Origin: Cryphonectria parasitica EP155
Lineage: Eukaryota; Ascomycota; Sordariomycetes; Diaporthales; Cryphonectriaceae
Direction of reading: 5' to 3'
Assembly (NCBI RefSeq): GCF_011745365.1
Contig: NW_024468919.1
Coordinates: forward strand, 558,001-622,000
Length of the DNA: 64,000 bases
Below the pieces are notes generated by a model. The model was not told the DNA's origin. It did no database searches and saw only the letters and a list, made by a program, of their open reading frames with translations. Positions 51,126-59,503 of the stretch are shown here, one piece after another. The position numbers were made by a program, and so were the translations under genes. Positions within the stretch are counted from its first letter, which is position 1. Every line of letters begins with the position of its first letter.

Positions 51126-51510
51126 CTATTTGTTATATTTAGCAAGTGATTGTCTTGTTTGCATTTGAACGCTTGCCTCGACTTCAAAATTTAAATACTT
51201 CTTGCTCAACTTATCAGGAACCTCCTCATTAACAGAAACCTCGACATAGTTAATGCCCTTTCTCGGTTTCCTTAGGCAGCTCAAGGTTAAAGTGAAAGTA
51301 CCAAATGTCCCTATTCTCATGATCATCACCATGGACTTGCACAACCATCTTTGATAGGGAGTTCTCTGCTTTTTTGGATTCGTCCCAGTGTAAGGTGCAG
51401 GTTGCCGTTGGATCTGTGGCTGCCAGTGATGTTTTTAGAATACTAGCAAAAAATACAGCATCGAAAACACCGTCCTCGTTCCAGCCAAAGAATACCCCGC
51501 GAATATTCAT
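51126..51510 (-). pseudogene. AT-rich ORFan with one frameshift
   Basis: From ATG 51510 a frame reads MNIRGVFFGWNEDGVFDAVF and continues through KMVVQVHGDDHENRDIWYF to a TAA at 51250. The adjacent frame takes over without a gap (INYVEVSVNEEVPDKL) to TAG at 51126. Omitting one base near 51253 joins them into about 127 residues. No intron consensus can repair it, so this is a broken gene or an assembly error. The acceptor-like AACAACAG just upstream of the ATG (near 51516) also allows it to be the last exon of the gene at 51887-52282. The family is unknown to me. Confidence 0.45.
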
Positions 51511-51886
51511 GATTGCTGTTGTTTGTTTTGGCAAAAAAGATGCTACTTAGTTCCATGGGAGTCTCGAACTTATAGAAGAAAGATTCCAAATGCCCGAGCA
51601 AATTCCACTGCATGCAGCCCTTTCATGGGATTATGGCAAACTTTGAAATACTTGTCCTTGTACTTATACTTATACTGGTATTGGTACCTGGTACTTGTAC
51701 TAGAGGAGTGGCAGAGAGTCCTGCATGTTAATCTCGGGCCCTTATGGGGAGGGGGGCATTCAACTGGACGTCTCTCTAGACTGAAATGTAAGGAGATCAC
51801 AGGCAGTGTTTTCCCCGGAAACACGCTATTGCTTGTAAAAAGCATATATTCGGTACTATACATTAATCTTAGCATGCATTCGGTGC

Positions 51887-52282
51887 TCATCCATAGCAGA
51901 CGTAAGACACCATCCTCCAAAGTTCCTCTAGATACCACCATATTAGAGTGGGTTCAGTGTGTCCAGTGCGTTTTTCCCAAAGATGGAGAAGTTTTCGACC
52001 AATCTCAGTTGCCTTCAAATCCTTTTCATGGATATTATCCCCATTTGTTAATGAATAAACCATGCCATAATCTTGGCGAGAGGGTGCTGAGCCATTAATA
52101 TCAAGCGTGTTTGAATTATTGGCACAGGCAGCATTCCACTCCTCCAGTGTTAGAATTTTGGCCCTGGGCTATGTTAACTAGCAATAGATAAAAAAAAAAC
52201 AACCTTGATTTTGACATACCTTTTTTGGACTGGGTTGTGGCACAGGATTGGCCGTGTAAGGCTGTGAAGCGGAGTGAGGCAT
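51887..52282 (-). CDS. AT-rich two-exon ORFan
   Basis: Complement exons 52220..52282 and 51887..52168 are joined by an intron with a perfect GTATGT donor, GTTAAC branch and TAG acceptor; the junction is phase 0 and gives 114 residues. The product starts MPHSASQPYTANPVPQPSPK and continues PRAKILTLEEWNAAC, YSLTNGDNIHEKDLKATEIG and HLWEKRTGHTEPTLIWWY. The C-terminal dozen residues are less convincing, so the second exon may end earlier and splice to the frame at 51510. No homologue is recognised. Base composition is visibly richer in A+T than the flanking housekeeping genes. Confidence 0.5.
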
Positions 52283-52679
52283 TGACAGTAGTTTGCAGAA
52301 GTGTAATTTATTTTAGTGATAGTTGTTGTTGAGATGGAAACCAGCCAATATGGAAAATGCAGCTCTCAGGCATAGAGGGCAAGGCGCTGTTATATCGTCC
52401 CAAGGAGGCGGCTTGATGGGATTGTCAAAGGCAACACACGACCCGGGAAGCTATGCATTTATCAAGACGGCCAGAAAGTCCTGTAGCATTGCAAAGTTAT
52501 ATCTCGGCATGTGGGCATAGGATGAAAAGTACATATTGCACATTGACATTCGTGCAGTTTGGTCACTGTGACCAACCCAATTGCAACACGGTGTCTGAGG
52601 ATCCATGACATGACAGATCCCAAGATAATGATGGACAAGGCTGATGGCTGCCCAGCCTACATGCAACCAAGCTATGTAA

Positions 52680-52745
52680 CTGCGATCAAAAACTAACCTC
52701 TTTTGTATTAGACTGCAATCAAAACCTAACCTTTTTGGGATTAAA
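52680..52745. repeat. Two diverged 33-bp tandem copies
   Basis: 52680-52712 and 52713-52745 both begin CTGCRATCAAAA and share TAACCT; about 27 of 33 positions agree. A T homopolymer follows at 52750-52764. Confidence 0.75.
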
Positions 52746-52767
52746 CCTTGTTTTTTTTTTTTTTGTT

Positions 52768-53148
52768 TTAGGCTTTACTATTAGACAGCCTTGTGGTCAT
52801 GAAATATTGCCTCCCTGAGAAGGAGTCCAAGCACATACAACAAGGTGAAGCTGTACTCTTCCAGGTAATGTGGAAGGGGTGCTTGGTGCAGGACACCTCT
52901 AGGGAGTGTGACGAATCGGATAGGAAGCCCAGCCCCAGGTTATGAGCGAAAAAATGCGAAGTGGCCTGATCGCCATGGCTGCGCAGCAGATATAGGTACA
53001 TGAGGCCATGGGGGACACCGTCAACCATGGCGCCGCGGATGTACCGTAGAGACAAACGGAGGGTCGGGATAGATGGTGGTTGGTGTGGCCATGCTGTGAA
53101 GCTTAGATTGCGCTTTCCATGGGCAGTGGACGACTTTCGTCCAAGCAT
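52768..53148 (-). CDS. Hypothetical small protein
   Basis: An ATG-started frame of 126 codons lies head to head with the gene at 53226 (77 bases apart). It is rich in Ser, His and Leu, with a few Cys and no recognised motif. It may be a chance frame; the divergent layout is its only contextual support. Confidence 0.25.
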   Translation of the reverse strand: MLGRKSSTAHGKRNLSFTAWPHQPPSIPTLRLSLRYIRGAMVDGVPHGLMYLYLLRSHGDQATSHFFAHNLGLGFLSDSSHSLEVSCTKHPFHITWKSTASPCCMCLDSFSGRQYFMTTRLSNSKA

Positions 53149-53225
53149 AATAAGACGTCGACCTTGCCGTTTTCAAAGCCCCCCAGATTTCCAACAACAT
53201 ACATTTGTCTCTTTTGCTAGTCACT

Positions 53226-53848
53226 ATGTCTGATTCGACACTCTCTGACCCTGGGAGCCCCCCGGCCCTACTGGTTTCCACAACCACCTCAAATGCTGGC
53301 TCCGAACCTGCCACACCTCCCTCAAATACTGGAACCTTTGGACCTGCTATGCGCAGCCCATCTGTCACAACTAGTATCAGCTCATCGCCGGCGCCAGATC
53401 TATCTAGACCTGCTACACCCACCTCAGATGCTAGAAGCCCTCCTACACCCAAATTTTTCAGTGAGTTTGTAGCTATTCTACCTCAAGATAGTCAGCTAAC
53501 CGCCGCCTCGCAGTCGACCCAACATCGAACGATAGATATGGAAAGCCTCGTTGGGAAAGGGGTGAGCCGTATTGGGCGGAGGGTATACAGCTATGCCAAG
53601 CCTGCTGGGGGCCGATAGCGGTGGAGGCTAATGAAGTGTCCAAGGTGGATTTCGAGGGGTATACGAATTTTTGTTTGCAGCAACGCCAGGTGGAACCGTA
53701 TTGCGGCAACCTAGATGTCTCCCAGCTTAGGAATATCCCCGGCGGTCGAAAACGCATCCACTATTGGGATCTAATACGGTGCAATGGGCAGCTGATTATA
53801 ATAGTACATGTTTTGGTGTTGGTGAAGCGGGAGGAAGTTCCATATTAG
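53226..53848 (+). CDS. Ser/Thr/Pro-rich protein with C-terminal Cys region
   Basis: Exons 53226..53460 and 53514..53848 are joined by a 53-nt intron with GTGAGT donor, GCTAAC branch and GCAG acceptor; the junction restores one frame of 189 residues. Residues 1-75 are disordered, with SxP and TP repeats (SPPALLVSTTTSN, PATPTSDARSPPTP). The C-terminal half looks folded: PRWERGEPYWAEGIQLCQACW (C-x2-C), DFEGYTNFCLQQ and CGNLDVSQLRNI, with five or so Cys in all. The two halves look unlike, as in a regulatory or effector-type protein. I do not recognise it. Another intron near the 3' end cannot be excluded. Confidence 0.5.
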
Positions 53849-54438
53849 GTCTGGGTTTGTGTACCTTAATGTCCATGAGGAATCAGGAGGCGGCAATCTT
53901 GGTGGTTAGTGGTTGATTTAATGTACGCCTACCCAGGAAGGCCAGATTACGAGCATGTTGCGCTGGCCGCGAGATGATCACAATACCTAGGTACTTTGTT
54001 CCCTGGGAGGGGCTTTGCCCCCCCCCCCCCCAAACGAGCACCAAAACGAGCACCAAAGCAAGCACATCCCTGCATCCTCAAAAAGAATGGCCTCGCAGAC
54101 GGACGCGAGGAGACCAAACCTAATTCGTTCCATGGGCTTGGCGACGTGATGCCCAGGCCTTGGTGCGAGGAAAACCCGAGGCGTGCTGTCAGTTGGCGTT
54201 GACAAATCGTGACGGAGGGAGCCCTTACCTGAGTGGATTTTTGTGACCTGACAGTTGGGGAGGGCACAGGAATGCAGAAAACAGGGCAAGGAGGCTCTTG
54301 TTCAACTGCGTGTCTACACTTGCCTAGGCTGACATGTCGGACCCAACGCGAGGAGAGAATGATTACGGACCGGGCTTGGAGGGGGGAGCTTTATATAGGG
54401 CATGCTCGGGTTTTTCTCTGCACCCCCATCCTCCAAAT
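53849..54438. other. Intergenic with short tandem repeat
   Basis: A C homopolymer at 54019-54031 is followed by three near-copies of an AAACGAGCACC unit (54032-54064). A TATATA-like site occurs near 54390. No gene is supported. Confidence 0.5.
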
Positions 54439-55764
54439 TCAGCCAGCACGCACGGTCAGCGTCCTGGTCCTGTACCTATCGACCCCGTCTTCATTCTCAA
54501 CCACATCTTCATCCTCAACCACATCTTGCAAAACTTGCGGTTGGTGTTCCGCTTGCGCTTTCGAATTCGAAGATCGAATCAAATCATTGCGCAACTCGTA
54601 TGCAAGGTCGCGTGCATTCCGGAAGGCCCCTACACCTTTGAAGTATGTGTCGGCATCACCGGTCATATCGAAGCCCTGGACCTGGGTAACGTGAATCTCC
54701 GGTCCCGTTTGCCCAGAGTGAACATGCCCTGCATAGATCTTGAGCAGTTGATTCATGATAAGTCGCTCCAAAGCTATAGGCATTCCCATCATACGGTGCT
54801 GTTGATACCTCCCTGTAGTTCTGGAGCGCGTTCATTGCCCGAGCCCCTGCTGCTATATCGTATGTAATCTGCCGCCTGCCTTCGTGCGGCAATCCGAGTG
54901 TTGACTTGGCCTCGAAGAAATAGTTCGGAGCAATAGGTGCATGTATATGCTTGGTTGGAACGATCAACGAATTGAGATCCTTTCGTACTTGAGGATGGAC
55001 TTGTATAAAGGTAGCATCATCGAATATATTAGGCTTTGGATCAACTGTAGCCCCGTTGGTAAGAGAGTTGAGATTATTGAAGACGAGATTCTCCTGGCTT
55101 GCTATTGCAGCCCCAGAACTCTCGCTCCTGAAAAAGGGCACAACTATTACCTTGGACTCCGACAGCGCAGTTGTATTCTTTTGTTTGAAGCGTTCATATT
55201 CAGATTTGTTGCGGCGGGATGGCGATAAACTTGCTCTCGATGCTGCCAGTCTTTGCTGGATTTGGGCTGAGTTAGCATGCTGTATAATGGGAACATGCTG
55301 GTGGTAGCTATAGCCATCGGAGAAGATATTGTATTCAACCAGTATTCGCTCGAAATTGGAGTCGGCAGCAGAAGACCTCTTGCTGGATACGCTCGTGACG
55401 CCGGTCGATGTCTTGATAGATCTCGTACGCTTGGATTGCCACTTCGAGGATGATGAGCCTGAGTCCGCTATCCTGCTATTCGATGGGGGGGACTATGTTT
55501 CCGCGTTAGACAATGACATTCCTAGGGCTGGAAGATTCGTACTCCTCGAAGAGATGTTAGATCTGGCCCTCCGTTCCTTGCGTACCGATGCAGGTCCGAT
55601 GCCTCAAACCCACTGGTCTGCTGAGGTGCTTGGCACGCGGGCTGTCGTGCGTTCCGCCGAAGCCTTCGAAGAACGCGACGCGTCAAGGAGGAGTTACAGG
55701 AAGTCCGGGCCTTTTTGGTGGGCGGGCCATCCTGCGTCTGGATTGCACGCGGTCTCTTAGCCAT
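54439..55764 (-). pseudogene. Frameshifted member of a fungal PD-(D/E)xK-like family
   Basis: Exon 1 (55543..55764) starts MAKRPRAIQTQDGPPTKKAR. A 50-nt intron with GTACGA donor, CTAAC branch and TAG acceptor leads to exon 2 at 55492. The frame runs through YERFKQKNTTALSESKVIV, NLNSLTNGATVDPKPNIFDD and VPTKHIHAPIAPNYFFEAK, then RRQITYDIAAGARAMNAL and YDGNAYSFGATYH. About 54745-54760 the frame changes by one base to LKIYAGHVHSG, MTGDADTYFKGVGAFRNARD and on to 54439. This order matches a widespread fungal family of unknown function. The F-x-E-x-K site after an Asp-rich segment resembles a PD-(D/E)xK nuclease core (inference). The old frame ends at 54656. Confidence 0.65.
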
Positions 55765-55808
55765 GGTGAACCTCGCAATGGAGCTGTGGTCGAGGCGACA
55801 TGCGTGGG

Positions 55809-55816
55809 TATATATA
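55809..55816 (-). promoter_or_regulatory. TATA box of the nuclease-like gene
   Basis: TATATATA lies about 45 bases upstream of the ATG at 55764, on the matching strand. Confidence 0.45.
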
Positions 55817-56473
55817 CACCTTCAACTCATCGTTGGTTATCGCTGATGGAGTATGGTATCATATTTGGGCAACGTTGTGCCGATCATATTAGTAGCGGTA
55901 ACTTTTAAGCGCCGCGGCCAGTGTCCAACCGCCGGTTTCGCTGATCCGGGCTCCCCGCCGGCTGGTTCGGGAAACCCGGTTCTTCTTTGTCAGCACTGTT
56001 ATCTCCCCATCCCGCCCGCTCAAGCACACCCTGAGGTCAGTCCTTTGGGCCTGATATTAATTTTTGCGCTGCTCGTTCGTCGCTATCCTAAATCAAGCCC
56101 ACGAGCGGGTCAGGTCCAGATCTCCATTCTCGCTGCGCTACCTGTCACCCCAAAGGCGGTAATTTGAAGTTGCTTTATCCCAGCTACAGACCGCGGCTCT
56201 GATGCGGGGCCCGAGCACTGAGATAAAACAATGGCAGGCAATCCATCATACTAAAGTTCGAATTAGACCACCGTTCTAACAGGAACCCGCGTGTCAGGCT
56301 TCCAACCCCAATATTCTTCCTTATTGCTTTTATCCAGTCGATATGTTTCCCCTCCTACCCATATGCAGAGGGATAGCCCATCTTACACATTGCCAAAGTC
56401 CGGGTGGTAGGCTCGTGCTTACAACGCAACTCTACCTCGTTATCACCACGCCAATGCTCCGCGCCGAACCGTA
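55817..56473. other. Unassigned, no gene seen
   Basis: Short frames only, with in-frame stops in all readings. I see no repeat or family signature. Confidence 0.4.
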
Positions 56474-57031
56474 CTAAGCTAGTTTTGATAACCAAAAGCG
56501 GTAAAGGCAGGATGAGCTCATCATAAAAGTAAGCGTGAACAGGACAATTCCTAGTGTCACCCACGCCGTTGGTGACCATGTGCCGTCCCGGGCGCTATAG
56601 ACGTTCAGGAGAACAGTAAGCAGGCCACTTATGCAGTTGAGAAGTCCCGGGCTATGAGATTAGCGCGGTTGATCCACTGAAAAGTTGAGAACATACTTAC
56701 AAGAATAGATGATTCAGGAGCCACACATAGTTCGCCCTGAACTCTGACCACAGGAAGCATTATTCTATGGCCCCCGTCACGTAGCAGAGACTCGCAATGG
56801 CTAGTAAAGGAATATTTGCTACGGTGTGTGCACAACGTGAGAATTCTCAAGGGCATGGGATTGCTCGAGGGAGGTAAAAGTACTGGGAAAGGTAAAGAAC
56901 CCAGCGAGTATAGCCCAAGATACTGCAGCGGCAGTGACGTTATACCAGACGGGAACCTCGTTCGAGTCGATGATCATGCGATGGTAGGATTGCGCCATTG
57001 GAAAGCTTGCCGTACTCTTGGAAGAAATCAT
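56474..57031 (-). pseudogene. Membrane protein pseudogene (four-helix fungal type)
   Basis: On the complement a frame from 57031 gives WYNVTAAAVSWAILAGFFTF followed by PSTFTSLEQS. A one-base shift near 56823 leads to VANIPLLAIASLCYVTGAIE, then an in-frame TAA, WSEFRANYVWLLNHLFL, and an intron with GTAAGT donor and CATAG acceptor (about 56653-56701). It resumes as GLLNCISGLLTVLLNVYSAR and WVTLGIVLFTLTFMM, ending at TAG 56474. The W-Y-N ... PGTFTSL ... NYVWL ... GLLN ... NVY pattern recalls a common fungal multi-pass family of unknown function. The stop and the shift mark it as inactive; the N-terminal helix was not found. Confidence 0.6.
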
Positions 57032-57411
57032 CCCCTTCGTAGGAGCGATCCACGATGCGGATTTATCAGAAATCGACGTGCACCAGAATCCAGGAACTGG
57101 GCTTGCCGGACTGATCCAACAACCGGGAGTCCGTCCGTCCGGGTTCGGGGCCGGTCAGTTATGTGGCCGGATGCGGGTCAGTTATATGGCCGATTCTAAA
57201 ACGAGACACGGAGCCTCAGCATCCCGCAGGGATACCCATGATATACGGGGGCTCAGCTGTTAAAAATGATTTCCAACAGAGCCTCACGAACAACGTCATG
57301 GCCTACGAATCCCATATCAATTAACGTTTTCCCACCGAGTCAACAACTCAAGCCCCCCCCCCTTCTAAGTTACTCAACCTATACTACGAACGTTCCCTGA
57401 AAACTTGCTAG

Positions 57412-57810
57412 ATGGCTCCAAAACGACGGCATGCTCGAAAGCCGTTTGGACGATCGGAGGCACAGAGGGAGAAAAGGTCGTTTTTAGGCGGCCGGGACGC
57501 GATTTTCAGAAAGCTGCACGAGTTGAACACCAAGACGAGCGCGAAGCTTGCCCTTGTCGGCATTTTCCAAGGCAAGACCTTCTGTTACGAAGAAAACAGC
57601 CAGGGGATACTACCTAGCTTCGGGCTTCAGGAAGACTTCTCGGATCGATTTGGACCAGACCACGTCGAGCTGGTCAGCGAAAGAAAGGATCGGCCGCGCT
57701 CACCCTCACTCCAACCTAACTTCTTCGGCCCGCCGTCTTCGACTTCGGCGACCGCTGAGACGCCCATCGATACCAATAGAAATAAATACAAATCTCGCGG
57801 GCAGCACTAA
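57412..57810 (+). CDS. Small MADS-box-like protein
   Basis: A single intact exon of 132 codons. Residues 1-70 read like a degenerate MADS/SRF DNA-binding domain: basic start (MAPKRRHARKPFGR), REKRSFLGGRDAIFRKLHEL matching the F-x4-R-x2-L/I-x-K-K/L-x-x-E-L core, then AKLALVGIFQGKTFCYE matching the A-x-V-A-L-I-x-F-x-x-G-K strand. The rest is a Ser/Pro-rich tail. Many fungi carry expanded small genes of this kind, mostly uncharacterised. It is one of the few intact genes in this island. A C-rich tract (57353-57362) lies just upstream. Confidence 0.55.
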   Translation: MAPKRRHARKPFGRSEAQREKRSFLGGRDAIFRKLHELNTKTSAKLALVGIFQGKTFCYEENSQGILPSFGLQEDFSDRFGPDHVELVSERKDRPRSPSLQPNFFGPPSSTSATAETPIDTNRNKYKSRGQH

Positions 57811-58930
57811 GGTGGCCACTACCCGGCCGCAGCGAGGCATTTCTAAGCCAAAATGCGACGATAAGTATCAATTACTCATTACGAGTGACACTCATTTGTC
57901 GGGAGCCATATCACTCGCAATCGTCTGTACAACCTGAACACTAACCTTTCGTCGTACATGGACCTCGACTCATAACGTCAAACTTGACAAAAAGGGTTTC
58001 ATCGTGGTCAGGTACTGATTTTGATTGGGAAATCTGGAGCGAAACCCTCTGATACTCTAGCCACCAATCAAGAACCTTGGAAGAAAGCTGAGCGGGTATC
58101 AGCTGGGAGCATCGATTTTATACTTAAGGAATTGGGTGGAAGCTCTACCATTTCAATCAGACATGAAAAGGATGATACGGTTTAAATTATAAAAGTCATA
58201 TAAATCCGTACTAACAAGATTACCTCGAGATGTGATGATATGATGATAAAAGGCTGAAGCTTTGCCTTACTTTCTGCGCCTAGAAAAGCAGTACGCCCTC
58301 GGTGACCATGTTCTTTTACAGACCGCATAACAGCGCACTGCATCCCATGTTACCTCCTCTTGCACTATAGAATATATTGTACCATTGGAAAGAAAGAAGG
58401 ATTAATATAATTCTGCCCAAACACAGTAGCGTGGCCATGACCTTTTCTCATGCCTATCGCTCGGAGCAGCGATGGCTCTGGTCCTCTTGCTTCTTAACCC
58501 CGCAGACCAACCAATTTTTGGGCCCTTTCCTGGACTCACCCTCCATCATTATTCCTTTTATGCGAGTTCAAAACACTTGAAGAAAAGAAAAGAGGGAGAA
58601 GGAGGAGAGAAAGAAAAGGGAAAAAAGAGAGAGAGAGTCCTGATGTGTCTCCCTGACTGTACCTCAGCTCGCTGATTTTGACCTTAGCTTCTCTACTCTG
58701 TGCCTTGTGGGACCTGACAACTTGGGTTATCCTTGTCATGATTTCCTCGACCCACTCACTAACATAGTCCTTTATCCACCTCGCATCACCTCCTTCCACC
58801 TTCCAACTACAACCACCATCATCATCATGACCACCTGCACCAATTGCAACAACCATCTCTACCACCATTATCGCCATCTTTATCACCACAATCAGCTACT
58901 CGTCAAATACTGTAAGCCCCCACCACAGGT
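57811..58930. other. Intergenic, right edge of the variable island
   Basis: No gene seen. The left half is A/T-rich. From about 58570 purine- and pyrimidine-rich DNA typical of the housekeeping flanks resumes, including trinucleotide CAT/CAC runs near 58800-58880. The 3' UTR of the Gln-rich gene is probably included. Confidence 0.5.
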
Positions 58931-59162
58931 CTATTGATGGGAAGGAGGGGACATGTTCAGCGAGGTCATGCTCTGGCTCAACCCGGCGAACGCCATTCGG
59001 CTTAGGTTTGCAGCAGTCTCAGGCGAGGGAGTGCGCGGATCATAAGCCCCAGATTGGGAACTTATGTGAGGGATGAAGGAGGAGTCCAGGGCCTGGACAG
59101 AAGGCCGCGTCAACATGTGCTCGTCATGGCCATATTGGCCAACACCACGGTTATTGTTGTTG

Positions 59163-59198
<36 letters not shown>

Positions 59199-59472
59199 TC
59201 ATGGCCATGAGTCTCCTCCATCGCGTGAGCAGCTGTGCTCGACTCCGCGGGCTGCGGACCACTCCCCTCCCCCTCGGAGCCCGCCCGGTGCCGCACTTCA
59301 CAGGAAGGCAACGCCTCCTGCCTCATACTTCGTTTCCTGTTCCGCCCTGCCGAGAGTGTTGTGAGAGAGGATAGTATCCCCAGCGCCCGGGACGTTCGAG
59401 TGGGGGTAGCCAGCCTCCTTCTGGCCGTGCTGGGCAGGTCTTGCGCCCTCTGTGGCGGCCATGACGGGGGCG

Positions 59473-59503
<31 letters not shown>

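Noticed and set aside
51523..52098. 191-codon frame on the plus strand
   Set aside because: It lies opposite a frame with a perfect intron and includes a repeat-derived YLYLYWYWY stretch.
48856..58400. Starship-type giant transposon
   Set aside because: No tyrosine-recombinase (DUF3435) gene or defined ends were seen, so the island is reported without a class.
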